64,000 bases of DNA from contig NZ_JAERRJ010000010.1 in the NCBI RefSeq assembly GCF_016741815.1, forward strand, positions 1-64,000, written 5' to 3'. The position numbers and the translations under genes were made by a program. Under the pieces are notes generated by a model. The model had not been told where the DNA came from, searched no databases, and saw only the letters and a list, made by a program, of their open reading frames with translations. Source of the stretch: Nocardia acididurans (GTDB lineage Bacteria > Actinomycetota > Actinomycetes > Mycobacteriales > Mycobacteriaceae). Positions 16,656-25,735 of this stretch are shown here, one piece after another (positions within the stretch are counted from its first letter, which is position 1; each line of letters starts with the position of its first letter).

Positions 16656-19600
16656 TCAACGCAGGGTACTGATCCAGCGCCGGGTGTCGGCCGGGTCGAT
16701 GACGGCGTCCAGCTCCAGGACGGTCGCGGCGGTGAGCGCTTTGCCGCTGTCGTAGGCGGCTTTCACCAGATTGTCGAACACCTCCTGGCGCTGCGCCACG
16801 TCCTCGATGGCGGCCAGCTCCTTCGCGAAGCCCAGGCGGACAGCGCCTTCCAGCCCCATGCCGCCGATTTCACCGGTGGGCCAGGCGATCACGAAGCGGG
16901 GTGCGCGGAAACTGCCCGCCGCCATGGCCTGTGCGCCGAGGCCGTAGCCCTTGCGCAGGATGATGGTGCCGAACGGGACATCCAACGCGGCCGAGTCGAT
17001 GAACAGGCGGCTGAACTTGGTGACGGTCGCCTCCTTCTCGGCTTCCGGGCCGACCATGAAACCCGGTGTGTCACAGAGTGAGACGATGGGCAGGCCGTGT
17101 TCGCCGCATACGCGCAGGAAGGCGCTGAGCTTCTCGGCGGCCGGAGCGTCGATGGCCCCGCCGAGGTGGTGGCAGTCGTTGGCGATCAAGCCGAACGGGC
17201 GGCCCGCCACGCGCACCAGTGCGGTGACCATGCCGGTGCCCCAATCCCGCCGCAGCTCCAGCACCGAGCCGATATCGGCTACGGCCTCGATGGCCTCGCG
17301 GATGTCGAAGGCGCGCAAACGGTTCTCCGGCACCACATGCCTGGCCAGACGTGGATCCGGGGCCTGCCAGGCATCCAGTGCGCCCTGGAAATACGACAGG
17401 TACCGGCGGGCCAGGTCGACGGCCTCGGCCTCATCGGCGGCGACCACGTGCACCACGCCGTTGCGGCGCTGCACCTCGATCGGGCCGATGTCCTCCGGCG
17501 CGTACACGCCGAGTCCGCCGCCCTCGATCATGGCCGGGCCGCCCATACCGATATTCGCGTCGGGGGTGGCGATCACGACGTCGCACATGCCCAGCAGGGC
17601 GGCGTTTCCGGCGAAACAGCGGCCGGACACGATGCCGATCAGCGGCACCCTGCCGGACAGGGCGGCCATCGCCCGGAAGGTGGTGACATCCAGCCACGAG
17701 ATGCCGCCGTGGTCGGTGTCGCCGGGGCGGCCACCACCGCCCTCGGTGAAGAAGACCACCGGAACACGTTGCTCCCGAGCCAGTTCCAGCATGCGATCGG
17801 TCTTGGCGTGATTGCGGACGCCCTGTGTCCCGGCCAGCACCGTGTAGTCGTAGGACAGGACCACCGCGCGCGAACGCTCGGGGCCGAACTGTTCGCCGTT
17901 GATCGTCGCGAGCCCGGCCACCAGGCCGTCGGCGGGCGTGTTCGCGATGAGGTCCTCGATACCGCGCCGCGCCCGCTGCGCGGCGATACCGAGCCCGCCG
18001 TATTCGACGAAGCTGTCCGCATCGACCAGATCGGCGATGTTCTCCCGAGCGGTGCGGCGGCCGAGCCGATGCCGTTTGGCGACGGCCTCGGGGCGGGCCG
18101 CGTCCAGCGTCGCCGCCTGCCGGGCTCGCACCTCGGCCAGATCCGCCCGCACGGAATCCAGGTCCACCCCTTCGGATTCGGCCGCCGCGCCGTCATGATC
18201 GGCCTCGGCCCAGGTGAGCAGCGCGTCGTGCGGGTCCACCACATCGCCGACGGCCACCACATGCCGCAGCACCCGCAGCGGAGCCTCCGCACGCAGCACA
18301 TGCTGCATCTTCATGGCCTCCAGCACCGCGATCTCGGCGCCGGCCGCGACCAGTGCCCCGGGCTCGACCAGCCCGACCACGGTCGCGCCCATGGGGGATC
18401 GCAGCACACTCGCGGCGGGATCCAGCTCGAGCGGGGTGCCGGAATCCTGTGCTGCCGGTGGCACCGGCGGCTCGTATTCGGCGGCGCGCGTGCGCAGTTC
18501 GCTCAGGTGTTCGTCGAACCATGTGGTGGTCACCGGTGCACTGTCCGCGAGGCTGTCCAGCATCGCTCGCAGCAGACCGATATTGGTATCGACCCCGCTC
18601 AGTACGGTTTCGCTCAACGCGTCCGAGCAGCGTTGCCGCGCGGCGTGATACGACGGGCCGTGCGCGACGATCTTGGCCAGCAGGGAATCGAACCGCACGC
18701 CCTGGCGCATCCCCACGCGCGCAGCGGTTTCCACTCGGACCCCGATGCCCGTCGGCGCGTCGAAGCGGGTGATGGTTCCGCTGCTCGGCAGGATCGCTCC
18801 GCCCGCGGTGATCAGTTCGGCATTGACCCGTGCCTGGACGGCGTACCCGCGGGGCTCGCTGGACTCCGGCAGTTCCAGGTCCGCGAGCTTGCGGCCCTGC
18901 GCCAAATCCAGTTGCACCGCAACCAGATCGGCACCCGTCACCATCTCGGTCACCGTGTGCTCGACCTGTAGCCGGGGATTCACCTCCAGGAACCACATGT
19001 CCGAGGCGGTGACCAGGAACTCGACCGTGATCACGCCCCGGCAGCCGACCGATTCGGCGATCCGCACCGCGTACTCGTGCAGCCGATCCCGCACCGCCGC
19101 ATCCAGTTTCGGCGCGGGCGCGATCTCGATCAGCTTCTGCTGCCTGCGCTGCACACTGCAATCGCGATCCCCGATCGCCCGCGCCGCACCGCCGTCCGCG
19201 ACGATCTGCACCTCGATATGCCGTGCGCCGGTGGCCAGTGCCTCGGCGTACACGCTGTCGTCCCCGAACCCCGCCTTCGCTTCGGCGCGGCTGTGTTCCC
19301 ACACCTCCGTGACCAGCGCCGGATCTCGCAGTACCCGCATGCCGCGCCCACCGCCGCCGGCGGCGGCCTTCACCATCACCCCGCCCGGGTGCGCCGCCAG
19401 CAACGCGGCGATCTCCTCCGGCCCGGCCCCGGCTCGCGTGGCCGCAAGCACAGGCACCCCCGCCCGCTCGGCGGCGGCCCGCGCGGCCACCTTGTCCCCG
19501 AAAACACGCAGGGTCTCCGGTGACGGCCCCGCGAACTCCAGCCCCGCCGCCGCGCACGCGGCCGCGAAATCGGCACTCTCACTGAGGAACCCGTATCCAG

Positions 19601-20147
19601 GGTGCACTACCGTCCGGTCATGGCCCCGGGGAAGCTCAACCGATTCGCCGACGGTGAGCTCTGCCGAGGCGGACCCGGTCGACGCGGATCGCAGTGCCGC
19701 GCCGGACCCGGCCGATGCGGATCGCACCGCCGCGCCGGATGCAGACCCTGTTCCGGAGACCGGAAACTCTTCTGCCGCATCCGCAGCCGCAGCCGCAGCC
19801 GCAGCCGCATCCGCAGCCGGAGCCGCATCCGCAGCCGCAGCCGCAGCAGGAGCCGGAGCCGCAGCCGCAGTCGGAGCTGCAGTCGGAGCCGCAGCCGCAG
19901 TCGGAGCTGCATCCGGAGCCGCAGCCGTGCCGTTCGCCGCCGTGACGGCCGCCGCCACCACGGCGTCGATATCGAGATAGGCCGCCGCTCCCTCGCCCGG
20001 TAGCTGTACGGCCTGGTCGGCCAGCCGCACCGGCAGGCTCCCCGCCTCCTCGGCGGTATGCAGCACCACCGTCTGCCAGCCGAGTTCCCGCGCCGTCCGC
20101 AGCACCCGGACGGCGATTTCGCCACGATTCGCAATCACCACTCGCAC
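16656..20147 (-). CDS. single-chain acyl-CoA carboxylase (biotin carboxylase, BCCP, carboxyltransferase)
   Basis: 1163 residues. Biotin carboxylase: RVVIANRGEIAVRV start, HPGYGFLSE (about 182), the ATP-grasp Gly-rich loop KAAAGGGGRGM, EVNPRLQVEHTVTE. BCCP: EAMKMQH, biotinyl Lys near 612. Carboxyltransferase: the last 490 residues, with RARRGIEDL, the DTPGFMVGPEAEKE loop and GxGAxxM-like GLGAQAMAAGS. It should carboxylate a short acyl-CoA using bicarbonate and ATP in one chain. Residues about 74-178 are an Ala/Ser-rich insertion absent from ordinary biotin carboxylases, built from DNA repeats. GTG20147 is chosen because the family begins M-R-V-V-I-A-N-R-G; an in-frame start at 20183 exists. 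Confidence 0.9.
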   Translation of the reverse strand: MRVVIANRGEIAVRVLRTARELGWQTVVLHTAEEAGSLPVRLADQAVQLPGEGAAAYLDIDAVVAAAVTAANGTAAAPDAAPTAAAAPTAAPTAAAAPAPAAAAAADAAPAADAAAAAAAAADAAEEFPVSGTGSASGAAVRSASAGSGAALRSASTGSASAELTVGESVELPRGHDRTVVHPGYGFLSESADFAAACAAAGLEFAGPSPETLRVFGDKVAARAAAERAGVPVLAATRAGAGPEEIAALLAAHPGGVMVKAAAGGGGRGMRVLRDPALVTEVWEHSRAEAKAGFGDDSVYAEALATGARHIEVQIVADGGAARAIGDRDCSVQRRQQKLIEIAPAPKLDAAVRDRLHEYAVRIAESVGCRGVITVEFLVTASDMWFLEVNPRLQVEHTVTEMVTGADLVAVQLDLAQGRKLADLELPESSEPRGYAVQARVNAELITAGGAILPSSGTITRFDAPTGIGVRVETAARVGMRQGVRFDSLLAKIVAHGPSYHAARQRCSDALSETVLSGVDTNIGLLRAMLDSLADSAPVTTTWFDEHLSELRTRAAEYEPPVPPAAQDSGTPLELDPAASVLRSPMGATVVGLVEPGALVAAGAEIAVLEAMKMQHVLRAEAPLRVLRHVVAVGDVVDPHDALLTWAEADHDGAAAESEGVDLDSVRADLAEVRARQAATLDAARPEAVAKRHRLGRRTARENIADLVDADSFVEYGGLGIAAQRARRGIEDLIANTPADGLVAGLATINGEQFGPERSRAVVLSYDYTVLAGTQGVRNHAKTDRMLELAREQRVPVVFFTEGGGGRPGDTDHGGISWLDVTTFRAMAALSGRVPLIGIVSGRCFAGNAALLGMCDVVIATPDANIGMGGPAMIEGGGLGVYAPEDIGPIEVQRRNGVVHVVAADEAEAVDLARRYLSYFQGALDAWQAPDPRLARHVVPENRLRAFDIREAIEAVADIGSVLELRRDWGTGMVTALVRVAGRPFGLIANDCHHLGGAIDAPAAEKLSAFLRVCGEHGLPIVSLCDTPGFMVGPEAEKEATVTKFSRLFIDSAALDVPFGTIILRKGYGLGAQAMAAGSFRAPRFVIAWPTGEIGGMGLEGAVRLGFAKELAAIEDVAQRQEVFDNLVKAAYDSGKALTAATVLELDAVIDPADTRRWISTLR
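19671..19736. repeat. 33-bp coding direct repeat, two copies
   Basis: Units 19671-19703 and 19704-19736 differ at a few positions and encode GAAVRSASAGS/GAALRSASTGS-like 11-residue repeats inside the carboxylase insertion. Confidence 0.8.
19774..19923. repeat. hexanucleotide coding microsatellite, 25 units
   Basis: On the plus strand 25 consecutive 6-nt units of the type GCCGCA, TCCGCA, GCCGGA or GTCGGA. On the coding strand they give an Ala/Pro/Asp tract in the biotin carboxylase domain. Unit loss or gain keeps the frame. Confidence 0.9.
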
Positions 20148-20223
20148 GCGGCCCAGTCTGTGCCGCAAACCTCGCGCCGACAATAGGACGCACCGCCGGG
20201 GTTATCGGTGCGGGAGGCCGGGC

Positions 20224-21783
20224 TCAGCCGAACAAGCCGCCCAGGGCGCCGCCGCTGTGGCCGGACTGCTGGCCGCCGCCGGTGCCGCCGATGAGGCCGC
20301 CGGGCGGGAGCTCGGAGGGCTGGACCACGACGAAACCGCGGCCGGAGAAGGCGAGGGTGAGGCCCTCGCCGGTGCTGCGGCCCATGAGGCGGCTGAAGCC
20401 GAAGGAGTCGTTGCGTTTGATGCCGGTCTGGAGGCTGGAGGACCAGGCGACCGCGGCCTGGGGGTCGGCGTAGGTGGGGGCGTCGACGTTCAGGACCACG
20501 GGGTGGCCGTGGGTGGTGATGGCGATGCGGCCGCGCCCGGTGAAGACGCAGTTGAAAAAGCCTGCGTTGCTGGCGTATCCGGCCGCGCCCTGGACGCGTT
20601 TGATGTCGTAGCGCAGGCTGGAGTCGAAGGCGAGCACGTTCGAGCCGTTGATGGTGAGGCCGTCGGTGCCGTCCAGGTCGATGGTGTGCACATCGGAGGC
20701 GCTGTCGGCCAGGAACAGATCCCCGCGCCCGGTCACCTTCATCAACGGCACGCCCTCACCGGTGAGCCGCTGCTGGATGGCGCGCCCGATGCCGCCGGAG
20801 CCGAGCGCCTGAAAGTTCAGATCGCCCTGATACGCCACCATCGACCCGGCGCGCGCCATCACCTCGCCGTTCACGGCGACCTTGATCATCTTCCCGTTCT
20901 GCTTCTGGATGCCGACGCCGTTGACCTCGGCATGGCTCGGGCTGAACAGATCGCTCTGCATCGGCTGTGCGCCTCCTTGCTGTGAAGAAAAGCCGGGCGG
21001 CTGGCCGCCTGCGGGCTGATAGGGCTGGGACGGGGGCGGCGAATAGCCCGGCGCCGCAGGCGGAGCGGGCGGGAAACCACCCGGCGGCGCACCTGCCGCG
21101 GGCTGATAGGGCTGCGGTGCTCCGGGCGGATAGCCGGGCTGCCCTCCTCCCGGCGAATACGGTTGAGGCGGTGAGCCGTAACCGCCACCGGGGCCGGGCT
21201 GCGGTGAGAACCCCTGTGCCGGAGCAGGCGCGGGTGTGTACCCGGCCGCGTGGCTCGGCGGGGGCGCGGGAGCAGCCGCTTCGGGTTCGTCGTCGATGTT
21301 CACGCCGAAGGCCGTGGCGATGCCCGCCAGGCCGTTGTCGTAGCCCTGCCCGACCGCGCGGACCTTCCACGCGCCCTGGCGGCGGTAGATCTCGACGCAC
21401 ACCACCGCCGTCTCGCTCGTCAGGCCGGTGAGCGGGAAAGTGAGTGTGCCGGAGGGAGATCCGATGGTGGTGGTGAGCGCGCCCGCGGTGGCGAGGGTGG
21501 CGGGGCCGCTGCCGTCGAGGCTGGCCGTCACCACCACCTTGTCCACGTCGGGGGGTAGCGCGCTGGTCGTCACGTCGACCATGTCGCCCGCGCCCTGGCC
21601 GTGCCGGTAGATCACACCGGGGGCGACGGGCTGGTTGAAGAAGACGAAATCCCCGTCGGACCGGACCTTGCCGTCCGCCCCGAGCAGCAGCGCGGAAACA
21701 TCCAGCGATGCCGCGCTCGTGACCGTGACCGTCATCCGGTCGGCAGGCACGGGCCGGTTCTCACCGCGAGCCAGCGTCGTCAC
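20224..21783 (-). CDS. TerD-domain/AIM24-domain fusion
   Basis: 519 residues. The N-terminal 175 residues are a TerD-like domain: VTVTSAASLDVSALLLGADGKV, a DFVFFNQPVAPG segment and acidic NGLAGIATAFGVNIDD, the family's calcium-binding type of region. A Pro/Gly/Tyr/Gln-rich linker (about 185-285) follows. The last 220 residues form an AIM24 beta domain (MIKVAVNGEVMARAGSMVAYQGDLNF; TGEGLTLAFSGRGFVVVQPSE). TerD proteins belong to tellurite/stress systems; AIM24 proteins are poorly understood. GTG21783 is used; an in-frame TTG21789 fits GGAGGG better in spacing. It lies 111 bp after a sensor kinase gene on the same strand and may be part of its output. Confidence 0.85.
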   Translation of the reverse strand: MTTLARGENRPVPADRMTVTVTSAASLDVSALLLGADGKVRSDGDFVFFNQPVAPGVIYRHGQGAGDMVDVTTSALPPDVDKVVVTASLDGSGPATLATAGALTTTIGSPSGTLTFPLTGLTSETAVVCVEIYRRQGAWKVRAVGQGYDNGLAGIATAFGVNIDDEPEAAAPAPPPSHAAGYTPAPAPAQGFSPQPGPGGGYGSPPQPYSPGGGQPGYPPGAPQPYQPAAGAPPGGFPPAPPAAPGYSPPPSQPYQPAGGQPPGFSSQQGGAQPMQSDLFSPSHAEVNGVGIQKQNGKMIKVAVNGEVMARAGSMVAYQGDLNFQALGSGGIGRAIQQRLTGEGVPLMKVTGRGDLFLADSASDVHTIDLDGTDGLTINGSNVLAFDSSLRYDIKRVQGAAGYASNAGFFNCVFTGRGRIAITTHGHPVVLNVDAPTYADPQAAVAWSSSLQTGIKRNDSFGFSRLMGRSTGEGLTLAFSGRGFVVVQPSELPPGGLIGGTGGGQQSGHSGGALGGLFG

Positions 21784-21894
21784 CGGCAACCACTCCCTCC
21801 GCTGAGCAGCCATCCTGTGGCAGCGGGGCAAGCTGTCCGCGCGTCCACGGCTTCCAGTCTGTCCCGAGTTCGCGCAGTACGCTACAACCTCGGC

Positions 21895-23313
21895 CTAGCG
21901 AGACGCGCCCGGTAGCTCGAAGCCGACGATCGCGCCGCCGCCGGGATGGTTGCCGACGTGCACCTGTCCGCCGTGCGCGGCCACCACATCGTGCACGATG
22001 GCCAGGCCGAGGCCGGAGCCCGGCGTGGCGCGGGTGGTGTCGGCGCGGTAGAAGCGCTCGAAGACGAATCCGCGGTCGGGCGCGGGGATTCCGGGGCCGT
22101 GGTCGCGGACCATCACACCGGTGGCGGTCACCTCGACCTCGATCGGCGTCTCGGGCGGGCTGTACTTGGCGGCATTGTCGAGCAGATTGTCGATGCTCCG
22201 GGCAAGGGCACGAGGGCGGCCGTGCACGGTGGCTGTACCGGATTCCTGGGCGGTCGTGTCGGATCCGGTGGCGGTCGTGCCGGATTTCCGGGCGGTCGGG
22301 CCGGATCCCGGAGCGGTCGTGCCGGATCTCTGGGCGGTTGTGCCGGATCCCGGAGCGGCCGTGCGCACCGTGATGGACCTGCCGGTGCGTCTGCGGGAGC
22401 GGGCCGCGCAGTCCTCGGCCAGTTCGGCGAGGTCGAGGGGGACCGCCTCCTCGGTGGCGTACTGATCCGTGGCCAGGTCGACGAGTTCGCGGACCAGATC
22501 GTCCAGGGCGCGGGCTTCGTGGACGAGGGTGGCCAGCACCGTGGTCTCGTCCTCGGGAGCCAGCCGGCCGTTGGCGCGCTGCAGGAGTTCGGCGCTGCCG
22601 CGCACCGAGGTGAGGGGGGTGCGCAGCTCGTGCCCGGCGTCCTGGGCCAGGCGTTGCTGCTGGGCGCGGGAAAGGCGCAGTGCCGCAAGCATCGTGTTGA
22701 AGTTGCCGGTGAGTTCGCCCACCTCGCCGCGGGATCGGCCGGGGAGGGTGACGGACAGGTCCTGGGTGGTGGCGATGCGGGCGGTGGCGGCGGCCAGGCG
22801 GCGGATGGGGCGCAGGATGCCGCCGATGGCCAGCCAGCACAGCAGGGCGGCGGCCGCGAGCGCCGTGCCGGTGATCCAGGCTGTGCGGGTGAGGAATTCG
22901 CGGTCCACGCGGGCGATGTCGGAGAGGTTCTGGCTGACCATGACCGCGCCGCCGCCGGGTCTGCCCTTGGTTTGGGTGTGCGAGTGTCCGTCGTCGGAGT
23001 CGATGTGCGCCTCGCCCTGTCCGCTGCGCGCGATCTCGCGATCGATATCGGTGACCGGCAGCGGATCCCGGCCCGGCGTGAGGAGGGTGACGGTGCCGTC
23101 GGGGTGCACCAGCTGTTCGGTCGTATCCGCGCGCGCGGGTACCGGGGTGTTCGTATCCAGCAGGGCGAGAACGGTATCCACGCGATCGGACAGATTGCGG
23201 TCGATCTGGCCGGCGATCACCGGCACCGTGGCCCGATAGGACAGCACCACGGTGATCAGGATGGCGACGGCCGCCGCGCCGACGGCCACGAGAGTGATTC
23301 TGGTGCGCAGCAT
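21895..23313 (-). CDS. sensor histidine kinase with HAMP domain
   Basis: 472 residues. Helix 1 (about 5-25), an extracytoplasmic loop of about 120 residues, helix 2 (about 148-168), and a HAMP region precede the H box AQDAGHELRTPLTSVRGS (His near 235). N box DNLLDNAAKYS, G1 DHGPGIP and G2 GSGLGLAIV complete the ATPase. Inserted before the N box are about six 7-residue repeats of the S-G-T-T-A type, encoded by 21-bp tandem repeats. The response-regulator stop and this start overlap by one base (TAATG). It resembles MprB-type kinases. Confidence 0.92.
   Translation of the reverse strand: MLRTRITLVAVGAAAVAILITVVLSYRATVPVIAGQIDRNLSDRVDTVLALLDTNTPVPARADTTEQLVHPDGTVTLLTPGRDPLPVTDIDREIARSGQGEAHIDSDDGHSHTQTKGRPGGGAVMVSQNLSDIARVDREFLTRTAWITGTALAAAALLCWLAIGGILRPIRRLAAATARIATTQDLSVTLPGRSRGEVGELTGNFNTMLAALRLSRAQQQRLAQDAGHELRTPLTSVRGSAELLQRANGRLAPEDETTVLATLVHEARALDDLVRELVDLATDQYATEEAVPLDLAELAEDCAARSRRRTGRSITVRTAAPGSGTTAQRSGTTAPGSGPTARKSGTTATGSDTTAQESGTATVHGRPRALARSIDNLLDNAAKYSPPETPIEVEVTATGVMVRDHGPGIPAPDRGFVFERFYRADTTRATPGSGLGLAIVHDVVAAHGGQVHVGNHPGGGAIVGFELPGASR
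22228..22353. repeat. 21-bp coding tandem repeat, six units
   Basis: Units begin at 22228, 22249, 22270, 22291, 22312 and 22333; typical unit GGCGGTCGTGCCGGATCCCG plus one base. All are multiples of three inside the kinase gene and encode 7-residue repeats in its ATPase domain. Confidence 0.92.
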
Positions 23314-24095
23314 TACGCGTTCCGAATGGTGTAGCCGACATTGCGGACGGTGTGGATCAGGCGGGCCGCCCCGCCCTCCTCGGTCTTGCGGCGCAGGTAG
23401 CCGATGTACACATCCAGCGACCGCGATTCGGTGTCGAAGTCGAAGCCCCAGATGTCTTCGTAGATACGGCTTTTCGAGAGCACGATGCGCTCGTTGCGCA
23501 TGAGCAGTTCCAGTACGTCGAATTCGGTGCGGGTCAGATCGAGCGCCACTTCGCCGCGCCGCACCTCCCGGGTCGCCGGATCCAGGGTCAGATCCGCGAC
23601 CGTGAGCAGGTGCTGATCCGTCTCCGGCGCGGCCCGCCGCAGCAGGGCGCGCACCCGGGCCAGCAGCTCTTCGATATCGAAGGGCTTGCACAGGTAGTCG
23701 TCGGCTCCGGCGTCGAGTCCGGCGACCCGGTCGCCGACCTGGTGCCGCGCGGTGAGCACCAGGATCGGCAGCCGGTTGCCCCTGCGGCGCAGCATCCGGC
23801 ACAGCGACAGGCCGTCCAGCTCCGGCATCATCACGTCCACCAGCGCCGCATCGGGTTGCTGCTGCTCGATGACGGCCAGGGCGGCCACCCCGTTCTCGGC
23901 GAGCACCACCCGGTAGCCCTCGAAGCGCAGCAGCTGATCGAGGGTGCTGCGGACGTTCGGGTCGTCCTCGACGACGAGAATCGTGGCGGCGGACCCGGGT
24001 TGCTGGTTGATCACCGGGCTATTCTCCCCGGAGCCCACGGCCCCGGACTCATCGTGTCCGGAACCGTACTGTCCCGCGGCGGCGGTGGCGGTCAT
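23313..24095 (-). CDS. OmpR-family response regulator
   Basis: 260 residues. A 37-residue flexible N-terminus precedes the receiver: VVEDDPN, phospho-acceptor in AALVDVMMPELDG (Asp near 88), Lys in DDYLCKPFD. The winged-helix domain contains RTEFDVLELLMRN and SRSLDVYIGYLRRK. Coupled to the downstream kinase. The secreted hydrolase lies only 13 bp upstream on the same strand, so all three may be one transcript. Confidence 0.93.
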   Translation of the reverse strand: MTATAAAGQYGSGHDESGAVGSGENSPVINQQPGSAATILVVEDDPNVRSTLDQLLRFEGYRVVLAENGVAALAVIEQQQPDAALVDVMMPELDGLSLCRMLRRRGNRLPILVLTARHQVGDRVAGLDAGADDYLCKPFDIEELLARVRALLRRAAPETDQHLLTVADLTLDPATREVRRGEVALDLTRTEFDVLELLMRNERIVLSKSRIYEDIWGFDFDTESRSLDVYIGYLRRKTEEGGAARLIHTVRNVGYTIRNA

Positions 24096-24108
24096 GGCAG
24101 GCCCGGGG

Positions 24109-25608
24109 TCACTTCACGACCGGGGTGACCGCGATCGGCGGCACGGCGGCCACGCACTCGCTCGCACCGGGGGTTCCGGTGGCGATGAACTGGCCGATGA
24201 TGCCCGCCACGCAGCCGCTGGGCTCCATATCCGGCACGTGCCCGGTGTTCGGCACCGAGATGAAGGTGGCACGCGGGAACTTGGCCGCCACCCGCTGACC
24301 GTTGGCGTCGGGGGTGATGGCGTCGAGGTCGCCGGAGATCACCAGCACGGGCACGTCCGGCAGGGCGGTGCGCACGTCGGCCGGACGCGTCAGGCCGTTG
24401 GCGGGCCAGCCGAGGCAGGCGTCGCCGCCGTCCCGCTGACCGCCCGAGAATCCGGCGGCACTGAACGCGCCGATGGTCCCGGCCTGGTCGAGGGCCTGGC
24501 GGTACTGCTGTTCCCGTTGCGGCACAGTCGCGTTCGGCGACCAGAGGGTGCCGTAGTCGTTGCAGGCCACGGTCATGTACAGGTCGATGTTCTCGTAGCT
24601 CGGCGCGGCGGTGGCCTGAACGGTCCACTGCCGCAACGGTTCGTCGTCGCCCTGCGCCGCCGCGTGCAGGACCGCGGGCGCCGCGCCCAGCAGGGTCGGT
24701 GCGGCCGGGTTCATGCCGACCTCGGAGGTCCCGGTCTCGAACAGCAGGCTCGCGAGCTTCTTCTCGTCCAGGCGCACCGGCGCGTCGCCGCCCACCTCGA
24801 GGGGCCGCTCCCGCAGTCGGGCGGCCACGGTCTTCAGATCCGAGACGGCGGTCTCGCCGTCGCAGGCCCCGCTGCGCTCGCAGATACGCTGCAGAGCGGT
24901 CGAAACCGCCTCCGCGTTGGGCCGGTTCAAGGTGTCGAACTCCCACGGGTACGCACCCGAGAGCACCATGGACTGCACGCTGTCCGGGTGCCGCTGCGCG
25001 TAGATCGGCATCAGGTAGGTGCCGTAGGAGATCCCGTACAGCACGAGTTTGCGAACACCCAGGTGCTCGCGCACCGCGTCGAAATCGTCGGCGGTCGCGG
25101 CCGAGGTGTAGCCGAGCGCCTTCTCCCCGATCCGCTCACCGCAGCGGGTCACCATGTCCCGCTGCTGTTCTCGGGTGCCGAGCTGGTAAACCCGTTCGTC
25201 CGCACCGCAATCCAGGGCGCTGGACTCCCCGGTCCCGCGCGGATCGATCAGCAGCAGGTCATGACTGTCCAGCAGCGGCCCCATCATCGCCACCGCCTCC
25301 GGCGCGTGCGAGATCAACGGCACACCCGGCCCACCGGGATTCGGCGTGATCGTCCCCGCTGCCGGGGCGGCGGTATCGCTGCGCTGCACTCGCGCGTACG
25401 CCACGGAGATCTCGCCGAGATCCGCCCGCCCGTCCACCAGCGGCCGGGAGATCGTCCCGCAGTCCACCCGATGTCCCGGCACGGTCGGACACCACGCGGG
25501 CGTGGCCGCCGCCGTGTCACCGCTCCCGCATGCCGTGAGAACCCCTGCCAGTGTCGCCGCGGCCAGTGCCGCGCTCACCGTCGCTGCCAATCCCTTGCGC
25601 TTCGTCAT
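24109..25608 (-). CDS. secreted lipoprotein alpha/beta hydrolase (tripeptidyl-aminopeptidase-like)
   Basis: 499 residues. Signal with lipobox GVLTAC (Cys near 27). Oxyanion segment NPGGPG, nucleophile GISYGTY (Ser near 194), Asp in SGDLDAITP and His in NTGHVPD make the triad. The C-terminal TAP-like domain and Cys pairs fit the SlpD/E and proline-iminopeptidase-like exported hydrolases of actinobacteria. It probably cleaves peptides or esters in the envelope; substrate unknown. It is first in a likely operon with the two-component pair, which suggests it is a target or signal modifier of that system. Confidence 0.87.
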   Translation of the reverse strand: MTKRKGLAATVSAALAAATLAGVLTACGSGDTAAATPAWCPTVPGHRVDCGTISRPLVDGRADLGEISVAYARVQRSDTAAPAAGTITPNPGGPGVPLISHAPEAVAMMGPLLDSHDLLLIDPRGTGESSALDCGADERVYQLGTREQQRDMVTRCGERIGEKALGYTSAATADDFDAVREHLGVRKLVLYGISYGTYLMPIYAQRHPDSVQSMVLSGAYPWEFDTLNRPNAEAVSTALQRICERSGACDGETAVSDLKTVAARLRERPLEVGGDAPVRLDEKKLASLLFETGTSEVGMNPAAPTLLGAAPAVLHAAAQGDDEPLRQWTVQATAAPSYENIDLYMTVACNDYGTLWSPNATVPQREQQYRQALDQAGTIGAFSAAGFSGGQRDGGDACLGWPANGLTRPADVRTALPDVPVLVISGDLDAITPDANGQRVAAKFPRATFISVPNTGHVPDMEPSGCVAGIIGQFIATGTPGASECVAAVPPIAVTPVVK

Positions 25609-25684
25609 GACAGTGATCTAAATCGGCCCACGTCAGGCCCCTGCCAAAGCAATGACAAAGGAATGTAAGAAGATCACGGCGCAC

Positions 25685-25720
25685 GAAAAAGGCGCGCTCC
25701 CGGGTGGGGAAGCGCGCCTT
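25685..25720 (-). terminator. intrinsic terminator of asnB
   Basis: Perfect 10-bp stem AAGGCGCGCT (25689-25698) and AGCGCGCCTT (25711-25720). Read on the minus strand it is followed by TTTTT, 15 nt after the asnB stop. Confidence 0.9.
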
Positions 25721-25735
25721 GTCGGGGGACCGAGC

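Noticed and set aside
17097..18971. Long plus-strand frame opposite the carboxylase
   Set aside because: Composition is His/Gly/Gln-rich without motifs, and the opposite strand has complete carboxylase domains.
19694..19945. Pro-Gln repeat protein frame in the hexamer tract
   Set aside because: A frame-shifted reading of the microsatellite on the opposite strand; no start context or flanking domain.
22228..22353. CRISPR-like spacing of repeats
   Set aside because: The 21-bp units are contiguous with no spacers and lie in frame inside a kinase gene.
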